This document shows, piece after piece, positions 1-8,080 of a stretch of 64,000 bases of DNA. The notes under the pieces were generated by a model, which made no database searches, was not told the DNA's origin, and saw only the letters and a program-made list of their open reading frames with translations. The position numbers and the translations under genes are program-made. Each line of letters opens with the position of its first letter. The stretch's first letter is position 1. Source of the stretch: Polynucleobacter acidiphobus (GTDB taxonomy: Bacteria > Pseudomonadota > Gammaproteobacteria > Burkholderiales > Burkholderiaceae); the NCBI RefSeq assembly GCF_003065385.1, contig NZ_CP023277.1, positions 1,142,829 through 1,206,828 on the forward strand. Reading direction: 5' to 3'.

Positions 1-100
1 TGAATTTCTCTAACAAAATATATCCATTATCGAAATAATCCTCACGCTGCTTTTGTGTAAGAACGCGTGCTGGAATCTTCAGAATTTGTTCAGGGGTCAT
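1..100 (-). CDS. Phytanoyl-CoA dioxygenase (PhyH)-like protein, N-terminal part only
   Basis: Only the first 33 codons lie in the window; the gene runs off the left edge. The start ATG (98-100) follows an AAGGAG ribosome site at good spacing. The visible segment, with the pattern QREDYFDNGYILLEKF, matches the usual N-terminal opening of PhyH-family Fe(II)/2-oxoglutarate dioxygenases (a helix followed by 'GY..L/V..F'). None of the catalytic HxD...H residues are inside the window, so the family call is tentative. It lies 11 bp downstream of the dctM stop in the same direction and is probably the last visible gene of the TRAP operon, which suggests an oxidative step on the imported substrate. 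Confidence 0.5.
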   Translation of the reverse strand, partial: MTPEQILKIPARVLTQKQREDYFDNGYILLEKF

Positions 101-111
101 CTTAATTCTCC

Positions 112-1434
112 TTATCTAAAGTTCAACATCACACTTGGTAAATAAGTTACCAAAGATGGAAAAGTCATCACAATTACTAAAGTCAAAGACTGAAGTACGA
201 TAAATGGAACAACGCCACGATACATATGCTTAATATTGATTTCCTCAGGAGCAACAGCGCGTAAATAGAAGATTGCTGGCGCCATCGGAGGTGTTAGATA
301 AGAAGTCTGAATCACAATGAGAAATAGAATACAAAACCAGACTGGGTCAAAACCAGCGCTTGTTATCAGTGGCGTAAAAAGAGGTACAAAAATTAGGACA
401 ATTGAAATCCAATCAAGAAAAAAGCCGGAGAGGAAAATAATCGATAGCATCAATGCAAGGAGTACCCACGGACTTAATTGCATTTGATTGATGATGTTAT
501 TTGCAGTATTGATCCCACCACCTCCTATAAATACGCCTGTAAATAGAGATCCCGCCAATAAGACCGCCATAATCATTGCGGTTATTAGCAGCGTTTTTAT
601 TAATGCTTGATACAAACCTTTCCAGGTAAAGTTTCTGTATAGAACTGTTAATAAAACTGAGGCGATCGCTCCAATTGCAGCAGCCTCGGTCGGGGAAGCT
701 AAACCAAAGAGGATGGAGCCTAAGACTGCCACGATCATGAGTAATGGGGGCACAAGATTTTTTGTTGAAATCCAAATTTTTTCTCGAAAGCTGGGCTCTC
801 CAGGCTCGGGTGGAATGCGAGGACCTCTATCAGGGTAAATAACACACAAGGTAAAAATATAAATTAAATACAGAGAGGCCATAATTAGGCCAGGAAATAC
901 CATTCCGTACAGTAAGTCACCCACAGAGACTGTAGCCAATGGGCCCATGACGACCGCAACAACGGACGGAGGTATGATTGTTCCAAGCGATCCACCAGCA
1001 CAAATAGTTCCCGAAATTAAACTTTTGTTGTATTTGTAGCGCAGCATAATCGGTATGGTTAAAAGTCCTACTACGGACTCTGTAGCGCCAATAACTCCAC
1101 TAGAAGCTGCAAAAATAATGCACATAATGACGGTCGCTAATGCCAAACCGCCGGGTAAACGCCTTGTCCAAATATGGATAGCTTCAAATAGCTTATCTGC
1201 AATTCCTGATTTTTCAAGAATTGCGCCCATAAAAACAAATAATGGAATCGCTGCAAAAACAAAATTTGACGAAATATCTTCTATTTTTTCAATAAATTGA
1301 AAAATTACACGATCGCTAAAAATATAGAGCCCAAATAGAACGGCCGTAATCATCATTGCAAAGGCAACTTGTACACCCAAAAACATCAGTACAAATGCCA
1401 TGGGTAACATTAGGAATGGAATAATGTCACTCAT
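112..1434 (-). CDS. dctM: TRAP transporter large permease (DctM)
   Basis: This is the 440-residue large membrane subunit of a tripartite ATP-independent periplasmic transporter, which imports an organic acid or similar solute using the ion gradient. It is hydrophobic throughout, with about a dozen membrane helices. It has the family's GATESVVGLLTIP and GTIIPPS-type segments near residues 115-155 and SPTEAAAIG near residue 250. Length is normal for DctM. It overlaps the end of dctQ by 8 bp, so translation is probably coupled. The substrate cannot be read from sequence; the surrounding PhyH-like, ABM and fatty acid hydroxylase genes hint at a non-C4-dicarboxylate solute. Confidence 0.93.
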   Translation of the reverse strand: MSDIIPFLMLPMAFVLMFLGVQVAFAMMITAVLFGLYIFSDRVIFQFIEKIEDISSNFVFAAIPLFVFMGAILEKSGIADKLFEAIHIWTRRLPGGLALATVIMCIIFAASSGVIGATESVVGLLTIPIMLRYKYNKSLISGTICAGGSLGTIIPPSVVAVVMGPLATVSVGDLLYGMVFPGLIMASLYLIYIFTLCVIYPDRGPRIPPEPGEPSFREKIWISTKNLVPPLLMIVAVLGSILFGLASPTEAAAIGAIASVLLTVLYRNFTWKGLYQALIKTLLITAMIMAVLLAGSLFTGVFIGGGGINTANNIINQMQLSPWVLLALMLSIIFLSGFFLDWISIVLIFVPLFTPLITSAGFDPVWFCILFLIVIQTSYLTPPMAPAIFYLRAVAPEEINIKHMYRGVVPFIVLQSLTLVIVMTFPSLVTYLPSVMLNFR

Positions 1435-1930
1435 GGCTAACGGCCTTATATTTCTGGAGAGATTTCATAATCTCTGCATAGACTTGTAATGCAAGTAGGG
1501 CAAATGCGATTAGGAAAACAACTCGAAATGGCCATACTGGCATATTCATTGCTGATTGGCCACTACGTTCACCTTTTATAAATCCAGAAACCAAATATCC
1601 AGTTAAGCCGTACGTTAGCCACAACATCAACGGTAAAATGATTGAATAGGAACAAATATCAATTAAAGCTCGCGTCTTTGCGCTCATTGCTTGGCTAAAA
1701 ATATCAATTCGAATAAATTGACCCTGCTGAAGGGTATATGCCATCCCTAATAAAAAGTGGCTACCGGTTAGCATGTAACCAACCTCATAAGCCCAAATAG
1801 TAGGCGCCTCAAATACATATCGGGCAATTACTTCATATGTTGTAGTAAGTACCAGTGGCACCAAGGCAAGAGAGGCCAAAATTCCAATATTGCCTGTCAA
1901 ACGTTCAATCTGATTAACAAACGGACTCAT
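1427..1930 (-). CDS. dctQ: TRAP transporter small permease (DctQ)
   Basis: A 167-residue protein with four predicted membrane helices and the DctQ pattern (helix 1 near residue 20, 'YEVIARYVF' after it, then 'MLTGSHFLLGMAYTL'). It partners DctM in the inner membrane and links it to the periplasmic receptor. It lies between dctP (62-bp gap) and dctM (8-bp overlap), which is the standard TRAP order. Family assignment is secure; substrate is unknown. Confidence 0.9.
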   Translation of the reverse strand: MSPFVNQIERLTGNIGILASLALVPLVLTTTYEVIARYVFEAPTIWAYEVGYMLTGSHFLLGMAYTLQQGQFIRIDIFSQAMSAKTRALIDICSYSIILPLMLWLTYGLTGYLVSGFIKGERSGQSAMNMPVWPFRVVFLIAFALLALQVYAEIMKSLQKYKAVSHE

Positions 1931-1992
1931 GTTTTACTTTTCTGATGTGAATGGAAAAAAGGAGGTCTAACTTATTAGACCCCCTTTACACA

Positions 1993-3090
1993 TTACTTTT
2001 TAGCGGCCGGCGGATTAGCACTAACTGTTTTTGTTTTCACTGTTCGCCAACCAGAGGCACCTTCCCATAATTTATCGAGCTGTTGTTGGCTTTCAAAAAC
2101 TGGTGCGAAAAATGGATATTTATTTTCTTTAGCAGTTTTAGCAGCCCAATCTAGTCCAATCTTACGAGCGGCATATTGAACCTCGGGAGAGAGCTCAATG
2201 ATCGTATTGCCTGCCTTGCGATAAAACTCCAGCGCCTTGGCATCTTCCTGACCAACAATGAGCCAGCTTTCCAAAGTCGTGAGCTTTGCGCACATGTCGA
2301 TTAATTTTTTATCGGCCTCAGAAAGCTTAGACCATACACCCTTATTGATTACAAGTTCAAATGGAGCGCATGGCTGATGAATCCCTGGATAAATCACAAA
2401 TTTAGCAACCTTATGGAAACCCATGGGAATATTCTCATAAAGGGTACCCCACTCCACTGCATCAATTGCTCCTCGCTCTAACATTGGATACACATCAGCA
2501 CCGGGGGTTGTTACTGGAGCAGCACCAAGGTCTTTTGACATCTCCAACCAAGCACCAGCAGTTCTTAATTTCAGACCCTTTAAATCATTAAGAGTTCGTA
2601 CAGGCTTTCTCGAGTGTAAAAAAGCTTCTGCAGTTCGAATGAATAAAGGCATCGAAATTACATCATCAGTTTGCTCTCGATATTTTCTTTGCATATCAGT
2701 ACCGCCTGCCGTGTACAGCCAATGCAGCATGCGTTCGGAGTCAAATGAACCAGCATAGCCTCCAAATAAAACGGTAGTTGGATCTTTACCCCAATCCCAG
2801 CCCATCCATGTGTGTCCCAATTCAGCGACACCATTCTTAACAGTCTCTGGAACCTTTAAAGCATTACCCAAGGCGCCGCCTGGAAAGATTTGTATCTTGA
2901 ATCGCCCACCACTATATTGCTCTAACTTGTCTGCAAAGGCTTTGGAGCCCAAATCAGTTAAAGGACCGCCACTCCATCCAGTTGCCATTTTCCAGTTATA
3001 GCTCGCGCCTTGAGCCTGAACCGTAATTGGAAATGCCATAGCGGCGGCAGCTGCAGCGCCACCTGTTTTAAGAAAATCACGTTTTTTCAT
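1993..3090 (-). CDS. dctP: TRAP transporter substrate-binding protein (DctP)
   Basis: A 365-residue periplasmic receptor. The N-terminus carries a Tat-like signal (KKRDFLKTGGAAAAA, with Lys-Arg rather than Arg-Arg) and a cleavage-type AQA site near residue 27. The mature part shows DctP features: 'FPGGALGNALKVPETVKNGVAELGHTW' spans about residues 69-95, and 'KGLKLRTAG' with the conserved Arg used to bind carboxylates lies near residue 170. 'GAIDAVEWG' near residue 208 is typical of the family branch that binds 2-oxo acids or mannitol-like solutes. The start is supported by AAGGAG upstream. It is the first gene of dctPQM, 81 bp after the GntR regulator gene. Confidence 0.93.
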   Translation of the reverse strand: MKKRDFLKTGGAAAAAAMAFPITVQAQGASYNWKMATGWSGGPLTDLGSKAFADKLEQYSGGRFKIQIFPGGALGNALKVPETVKNGVAELGHTWMGWDWGKDPTTVLFGGYAGSFDSERMLHWLYTAGGTDMQRKYREQTDDVISMPLFIRTAEAFLHSRKPVRTLNDLKGLKLRTAGAWLEMSKDLGAAPVTTPGADVYPMLERGAIDAVEWGTLYENIPMGFHKVAKFVIYPGIHQPCAPFELVINKGVWSKLSEADKKLIDMCAKLTTLESWLIVGQEDAKALEFYRKAGNTIIELSPEVQYAARKIGLDWAAKTAKENKYPFFAPVFESQQQLDKLWEGASGWRTVKTKTVSANPPAAKK

Positions 3091-3171
3091 TTCACGTCTC
3101 CTTGGTTAACCTACTCCGCTTCATACACTAAAAATTAAAAGCCAACTTCTCCGACTCTCAACCCACACCCT

Positions 3172-3861
3172 TTACTCTGAATGACTAAATGTTTTACGAG
3201 TTAAGTTTTCAACACAATCAATCAATCTATCTAGCGCTGCTCCAGCATCTAGCTCATTTCCTTTTGCAATTGCAGCCGCTAAGGATCCATGCAAATTAGC
3301 CATTTCGGTAACCCCAGCAAAATGATGAAAATTTCCAAACCAAAAACGTCGGGACATGCCATGCAATGGAGACATCGCAGCAGCCGCAAATTCGTTACGA
3401 GCCGCAATAACTGTTAAATCATTTAGCTCTTTATCAGCTCGTCTAAATAATGCGTCGTCCTTGTCCTTGGCTGCTTTATAAAATTCTTTAGCTAATCGCT
3501 CGAATTCTTTTCGTTCTGTAGGGGTTGCTCTTTTAGCAGCCTTCATACAAATTAAACGTTCTAATTCCCTTCTGGTTTCCAATACTCGAAGTTGTTTTTC
3601 AGTATTCAAATCAGAAATGAAAATGCCTCTCTTTGGAACTATCGTGACAAGATGCTCGCGACTTAATCGTTGAATTGCTTCACGAATTGGTGTTCGGCCG
3701 ATACCAAGATATGTTGATAGCTGAGCCTCTGAAACAGGTGTATCAGGAGGCAATTGCATTGTTACGATCATTTCTTCAATTTGGCTATATGCCTGATCGG
3801 AGAGAGACGCCTCTTCTGGTGAAACAACAAGTGCAAGATTGGATGATTTACGATTTGCCAT
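3172..3861 (-). CDS. GntR-family transcriptional regulator, FCD (FadR) type
   Basis: A 229-residue regulator. The N-terminal winged helix-turn-helix (about residues 20-85) includes the GntR signature 'LSTYLGIGRTPIREAIQRLSREHLV'-like stretch. The C-terminal helical FCD domain (about 95-220) normally binds a small carboxylate effector. Its ATG shares one base with the stop of the upstream ABM gene (TAATG), so the two are co-translated. It probably represses the neighbouring TRAP/oxygenase operon when the substrate is absent; this is an inference from position. Confidence 0.9.
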   Translation of the reverse strand: MANRKSSNLALVVSPEEASLSDQAYSQIEEMIVTMQLPPDTPVSEAQLSTYLGIGRTPIREAIQRLSREHLVTIVPKRGIFISDLNTEKQLRVLETRRELERLICMKAAKRATPTERKEFERLAKEFYKAAKDKDDALFRRADKELNDLTVIAARNEFAAAAMSPLHGMSRRFWFGNFHHFAGVTEMANLHGSLAAAIAKGNELDAGAALDRLIDCVENLTRKTFSHSE

Positions 3862-4442
3862 TATGAAAATTGGGTGGGTGCCTCAAGTCGATCAAACATT
3901 CCATAATCACGAATAACCTCAAACCAAATTAACTTAACCGCGTCTGGGATTGGAATTTGAATTAATTCCTCATCGATGGTGGTATCTGATGCAAATTCAA
4001 TGATTGAAATACCCCTTTTGGCATCCAATACTCCTTGATAGGTCTTGCTCTTAAACCGCGTAAGAGGTATTTGACAGAGCATTGCTTGAACCTCATCAAA
4101 TTGACCAATAAGAAGCATAATGCGCTCTCGAATTGTTTTTTCTTGTAGTTGATTATCACTTTGAGCTTTCGAAACTCGCAGTCGGTAGTCATCAAAAACT
4201 TGACTCCTTCCACATACCTGAGCACCATTATGGTCTGGCTGGCATCGCCACTGCGCAAGTGACTCCTCATCCCTCCAACATGAAAACGACAAATACCAGT
4301 CGTGTTTTTCGAGATTTGCAAACCGCTCAACAGATAAAAAACCTGCATTTTGCTCAACAATGGGTTTTAATTGTGCTGCCATTGAAAAGTACCGTTCAAC
4401 TTGACCTGGCTTTGGTAATACATCGAATAAAACTGATTGCAT
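3861..4442 (-). CDS. Antibiotic-biosynthesis-monooxygenase (ABM)-like domain protein, two-part
   Basis: 193 residues. The first ~95 residues look like an ABM/dimeric alpha-beta barrel: a start like 'VLFDVLPKPGQVERYFSMAAQLKPIVEQ', then 'FLSVERF' and 'YLSFSCWRDEESLAQWR', a pattern seen in EthD/ABM proteins. Residues ~100-193 have no family I recognise, and may be a second degenerate barrel copy ('RGISIIEFASDTTIDEELIQIP'). Such proteins often act as small cofactor-free oxygenases or as accessory isomerases, but no catalytic residues can be assigned. It lies between the fatty acid hydroxylase gene (14 bp away) and gntR (1-bp overlap). Confidence 0.65.
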   Translation of the reverse strand: MQSVLFDVLPKPGQVERYFSMAAQLKPIVEQNAGFLSVERFANLEKHDWYLSFSCWRDEESLAQWRCQPDHNGAQVCGRSQVFDDYRLRVSKAQSDNQLQEKTIRERIMLLIGQFDEVQAMLCQIPLTRFKSKTYQGVLDAKRGISIIEFASDTTIDEELIQIPIPDAVKLIWFEVIRDYGMFDRLEAPTQFS

Positions 4443-4456
4443 TGCTTGAGCACGCT

Positions 4457-5296
4457 CTACGATTGCAAGGCTTTTTCTTCTTGCTGATCTAAGATTGGCC
4501 CCTCAAGAGTCACCTTTTCCTCTTGCACCCTACCATTTCTAAATTTTTCAATAATGGGCTTTAATTTTGGATCAACGTGTTCTTCACTAAAACCATTAAA
4601 TAATGTTCCAATTAATCCACGCTTTAGATCGCTAGTGCCCATAATCCAATCGGCAAGTGGAAAAGTTAAATTCATATTTTTATGCATCATGATTCCTAAA
4701 TTGTGATGGGCTGCATGGTGCCTACGAATCGTATTGATAAATGGCATGTTTCGGACAAACCAATTTTCTTTGACATGACAGCAATAATGAAAGGTCTCGT
4801 AGATAAGGTAATGCCCAACCATGGTCATGTACAGAATATAGCCAACATTAGGGTTAAATATTTTGGCCGCAATATACCCAAGGATCGTACCAGCAACCCC
4901 GAGAACAATTAATACTCGCCATGGAAAAAATACAATGCGATGCTCTTTAACTGTATCAATTGTGTAATCAGTATCAGTAAAGTATTGATGGTGCTGGCGG
5001 GTGTGCCGATCATAAATTGCTCGTAGGGCAAAGACGTCGATTAGGCGGTGCATCACATACTTATGCATAGCCCACTCCACAAAATTACCAGCAATTGCTA
5101 CGGGGATAATAGTTAGCCAGGCCCAAGTAGGGTTATCAAGCTGTGTTGCACAGTAGTAGATCGCAGATATTCCCGCAACATACATTACCCCTATATGAAG
5201 TAAGCCGTTATAGAAGGGGCTCACATCATTGATGTAAGAATCACGAAACTTTTTCTGACGTTCTGTCATTGCCATGGGTCTTGAAAAAGTACTCAT
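4457..5296 (-). CDS. Fatty acid hydroxylase / sterol desaturase family protein
   Basis: A 279-residue membrane di-iron enzyme. The histidine clusters expected for the family are present: HKYVMH (about residue 83), HTRQHHQYF (about 97-105), a later HYCCH cluster and RRHHAAHHN (about 192-200). About four membrane helices surround them. The family hydroxylates or desaturates lipids, sterols or carotenoids at the membrane; the exact substrate is not evident. It is the first gene of the leftward run and is divergent from fhs across a 114-bp promoter region that holds an inverted repeat. Confidence 0.88.
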   Translation of the reverse strand: MSTFSRPMAMTERQKKFRDSYINDVSPFYNGLLHIGVMYVAGISAIYYCATQLDNPTWAWLTIIPVAIAGNFVEWAMHKYVMHRLIDVFALRAIYDRHTRQHHQYFTDTDYTIDTVKEHRIVFFPWRVLIVLGVAGTILGYIAAKIFNPNVGYILYMTMVGHYLIYETFHYCCHVKENWFVRNMPFINTIRRHHAAHHNLGIMMHKNMNLTFPLADWIMGTSDLKRGLIGTLFNGFSEEHVDPKLKPIIEKFRNGRVQEEKVTLEGPILDQQEEKALQS

Positions 5297-5337
5297 TCAA
5301 TTCTCCTTGTTTAATGAGTCATAGTTGATATATATTA

Positions 5338-5360
5338 CTAACATATTAGTTGAATGTTAG
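5338..5360. promoter_or_regulatory. Inverted repeat in the divergent fhs / hydroxylase promoter region
   Basis: CTAACAT (5338-5344) and ATGTTAG (5354-5360) form a perfect 7-bp inverted repeat with a 9-bp spacer. It lies 42 bp upstream of the hydroxylase start and 50 bp upstream of fhs. A dyad of this size and place suggests an operator for a dimeric repressor; which regulator binds it is unknown. Confidence 0.4.
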
Positions 5361-5410
5361 AAAATTGAAAGTGTTATTAATTAGGATTAACCCTTATCTT
5401 AGGAGAAACC

Positions 5411-7081
5411 ATGCCCAGTGATATCGAAATTGCACAACAAGCAAAAATGATGCGTATTGCTGAAGTTGCCAAAGAAAAACTGGGCATTTCTGAGGAGCAT
5501 TTAGAGCCTTATGGTCACTTTAAGGCCAAAATTTCCCTACCCTATTTGGACACGTTAAAGAATAGGCCCAATGGCAAACTCATCTTAGTAACCGCTATTA
5601 ATCCAACCCCTGCTGGCGAGGGAAAAACCACTACCACTGTAGGCCTTGGCGATGCCCTGAACTATTTGGGTAAAAAAGCAATCATCTGTCTGCGCGAACC
5701 ATCTCTTGGGCCCGTTTTTGGAGTAAAAGGTGGCGCGGCAGGTGGTGGCTACGCTCAAATCGTTCCAATGGAAGATATCAATCTTCACTTTACTGGGGAC
5801 TTTAATGCGATCGCCTTAGCAAATAATCTTTTGGCGGCTTTAATTGATAACCACATCTTTCATGGAAATGCTCTCGGCATTGATAGTCGCCGAATTCAGT
5901 GGAAACGTGTAGTAGATATGAACGATCGTGCACTACGCCACATTACCAACGGATTGGGTGGTCCAGGTAATGGCTATCCACGCGAGGATGGTTTTGATAT
6001 TGTTGTCGCCTCTGAAGTAATGGCGATCTTTTGCCTAGCAACTTCACTCGATGATCTCAAAGAGAGACTTTCCAATATCGTTGTTGCCTACACCCGCGAT
6101 CTAAAACCAATCTTAGCGAAAGATCTGAATGCTCATGGAGCCATGACAGTTTTACTGAAAGACGCATTAGCCCCAAATCTTGTTCAAACCCTTGAGAACA
6201 ATCCCGCTTTTGTACATGGCGGCCCATTTGCCAATATAGCCCATGGTTGTAATTCAGTTATTGCAACCCAAGCAGCGCTTAAATTGGCTGATTATGTAGT
6301 AACTGAGGCTGGTTTTGGTGCTGATTTAGGGGCTGAGAAATTTATTGATATCAAGTGTCGTAAATCTGGTCTGCGGCCCTCTGCCGCCGTCATAGTGGTG
6401 ACTGTTCGAGCCATGAAATACCATGGAAATGCGGAGTTATCAGAACTAACACAAGAAAATCTCATTGCACTTGAAAAAGGATTAGTTAATCTTGAACGCC
6501 ACGTCGAAAATATTACAAAGGTTTACCAAATACCTTGCGTAGTTTCAATCAATCAATTCTTAAGTGATACACCCGCTGAAATTGACCTAATTAAATCGCG
6601 AATGCAATCATTGGGGGTAAAAGTAGTTATCGCTTCACATTGGGCGCACGGCGGTAAAGGCGCAAAGGATCTTGCTGAAGAGGTAATTAAACTTTGCGAC
6701 ACACCATCTCAGATGCAATTTGTGTATGAGGAATCCGATAGCCTCTGGGACAAGATCAATCAAATTGCGAAAAAAGTTTATCGAGCAAGTGAGGTGACTG
6801 CGGACTCCAAGATTCGTGCTCAAATCCAGGATCTTCAAGAAAAAGGCTACGGGAATTATCCTGTTTGTGTAGCTAAAACTCAGAGCTCCTTTTCAACCGA
6901 TCCTAAACTTCGCGGCGCACCTAATAATCACGTCATCAACATTAGAGAAGTTCGTCTTGCTGCTGGTGCTCAATTTATTGTGATGGTATGCGGCGATATT
7001 ATGACAATGCCAGGCCTACCAAAAATCCCGTCCGCTGACAAGATTGATCTGGTGGAAGGGAAAGTTGTTGGTTTATTCTGA
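5411..7081 (+). CDS. fhs: Formate--tetrahydrofolate ligase
   Basis: A 556-residue cytosolic enzyme that makes 10-formyl-THF from formate, THF and ATP, feeding one-carbon metabolism. The ATP-binding motif [11 protein letters not shown] is at residues 65-75. Other family signatures include [22 protein letters not shown] (about 95-116), the [17 protein letters not shown] segment (about 127-143) and the C-terminal [11 protein letters not shown]. Length is typical. The start is supported by AGGAG 7 bases upstream. It is monocistronic and is followed directly by the tRNA-Arg fragment that marks the outer edge of the accessory region, so it is probably the ancestral neighbour of the tRNA-Arg gene. 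Confidence 0.97.
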   Translation: MPSDIEIAQQAKMMRIAEVAKEKLGISEEHLEPYGHFKAKISLPYLDTLKNRPNGKLILVTAINPTPAGEGKTTTTVGLGDALNYLGKKAIICLREPSLGPVFGVKGGAAGGGYAQIVPMEDINLHFTGDFNAIALANNLLAALIDNHIFHGNALGIDSRRIQWKRVVDMNDRALRHITNGLGGPGNGYPREDGFDIVVASEVMAIFCLATSLDDLKERLSNIVVAYTRDLKPILAKDLNAHGAMTVLLKDALAPNLVQTLENNPAFVHGGPFANIAHGCNSVIATQAALKLADYVVTEAGFGADLGAEKFIDIKCRKSGLRPSAAVIVVTVRAMKYHGNAELSELTQENLIALEKGLVNLERHVENITKVYQIPCVVSINQFLSDTPAEIDLIKSRMQSLGVKVVIASHWAHGGKGAKDLAEEVIKLCDTPSQMQFVYEESDSLWDKINQIAKKVYRASEVTADSKIRAQIQDLQEKGYGNYPVCVAKTQSSFSTDPKLRGAPNNHVINIREVRLAAGAQFIVMVCGDIMTMPGLPKIPSADKIDLVEGKVVGLF

Positions 7082-7143
7082 GTCCTAATAAATAGTTCGG
7101 TACGAACTGTAAAGGATGTGATCAGTACGTACCCAGTATCAAT

Positions 7144-7364
7144 TGGCCTGCCCAGCAGGGGTCGAACCTGCGACCTACGGCTTAGAAGGGCTGGCAAATC
7201 TGCTGAAGACAATGCTCAACAATGACTCACAGCGGGTAGGTTTGGGGTGTCCGTCGAAACACCGGTGGGTATGGCATTGGGTGGGGTCCCATGTCAGGTT
7301 CATGGTGTCAGTAGGTGTTTGTCGGGAAAACCGACAAATTCAAGCGTCCTAGATAGCGACGCTT
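7144..7364 (-). repeat. tRNA-Arg 3'-fragment (att-like) plus conserved island end, copy A
   Basis: Positions 7144-7189 repeat the anticodon-loop-to-CCA half of tRNA-Arg(TCT) (43669-43714) with one mismatch. No 5' half is present, so it is not a tRNA gene. The following ~160 bp align without evident gaps to 16668-16841 (roughly four-fifths identical by eye), ending in two hairpins: TTTGTCGG/CCGACAAA (7318-7338) and AAGCGTC/GACGCTT (7342-7364). The second hairpin sits 1 bp from the stop of the leftward GntR gene and may double as its transcription end. Confidence 0.8.
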
Positions 7365-7365
7365 G

Positions 7366-8076
7366 TTAGCTTTTGACTTTAAGCCTTGAATTTTCTTTAA
7401 CCTCATGCATCGCAGCTAATGTTATCTTTCTCACTTCAATCTTACTTTGATCGATATGACTGGTTAGCAACCGTTTAGCTTCGGCACCTCGACGATCCAT
7501 AATTGCTTTGAGGATTTTTGCGTGTTCATCATAGGTCTCTTGAATGCGATTACCTTTAGTGAAATCAAGCCTTCGTACAATCCGAATTCGCTCGGATATC
7601 TCCTGATGCATTCTTAGCATTTCTTGGTTACCAGCAATCTTCACTAACTGATGGTGAAAGTTCTCATCCAATAGTCCAACTTGTTCCCCGTCTTGAATGC
7701 GATCCGATGTTTTACAAAGCCATATCTTTACAAGCTCATTTAAAGGCTCATGAGAGCAGGCTTTATCACACAGTATTTTGATCGCATGCCCTTCGATCAA
7801 AATACGAAAGTCATATAACTCGTCAAGTTTATTGAAATCCAGTGGTGCAATTTGCCAACCAATCTTCGGGATTGCATTCAAAAATCCCTCGTATTGCAAG
7901 CGCTGTAAAGCTTGCCGTAAGGGAGTTCGGCTAACCTGCATCAAGCGAACTAAATTGCCTTCGGAGATCAAGTCTCCGGGCAGCATTTCAAAGGAAAAGA
8001 TCTTTTGCTTAATTGCAAGGTAAGCATCATCAGCCAAACTGGAAAACTGGTTATTGAGTGGAACTAATGTCGGCAT
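7366..8076 (-). CDS. GntR-family transcriptional regulator, FCD type
   Basis: A 236-residue regulator. The winged HTH is at about residues 15-80 ('LISEGNLVRLMQVSRTPLRQALQRLQYEGFL' region) and a FadR-like FCD ligand domain at about 90-215. It is the last gene of a leftward operon with the ABC importer and allophanate hydrolase; its start is 4 bp after the hydrolase stop. It is likely the substrate-responsive repressor of that operon. A candidate site with the TTGTATACA core lies upstream of the first gene (see 12464-12476). Confidence 0.9.
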   Translation of the reverse strand: MPTLVPLNNQFSSLADDAYLAIKQKIFSFEMLPGDLISEGNLVRLMQVSRTPLRQALQRLQYEGFLNAIPKIGWQIAPLDFNKLDELYDFRILIEGHAIKILCDKACSHEPLNELVKIWLCKTSDRIQDGEQVGLLDENFHHQLVKIAGNQEMLRMHQEISERIRIVRRLDFTKGNRIQETYDEHAKILKAIMDRRGAEAKRLLTSHIDQSKIEVRKITLAAMHEVKENSRLKVKS

Positions 8077-8080
8077 GGTT

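Noticed and set aside
7144..7189. tRNA gene
   Set aside because: Only the 3' half of tRNA-Arg is present; no D-arm or 5' acceptor strand precedes it. The same holds for 16622-16667.
7143..7352. Open frames across the tRNA fragment and hairpins (also 6970-7212 and 16607-16795)
   Set aside because: They are made of tRNA and repeat sequence, lack ribosome sites and match no protein.
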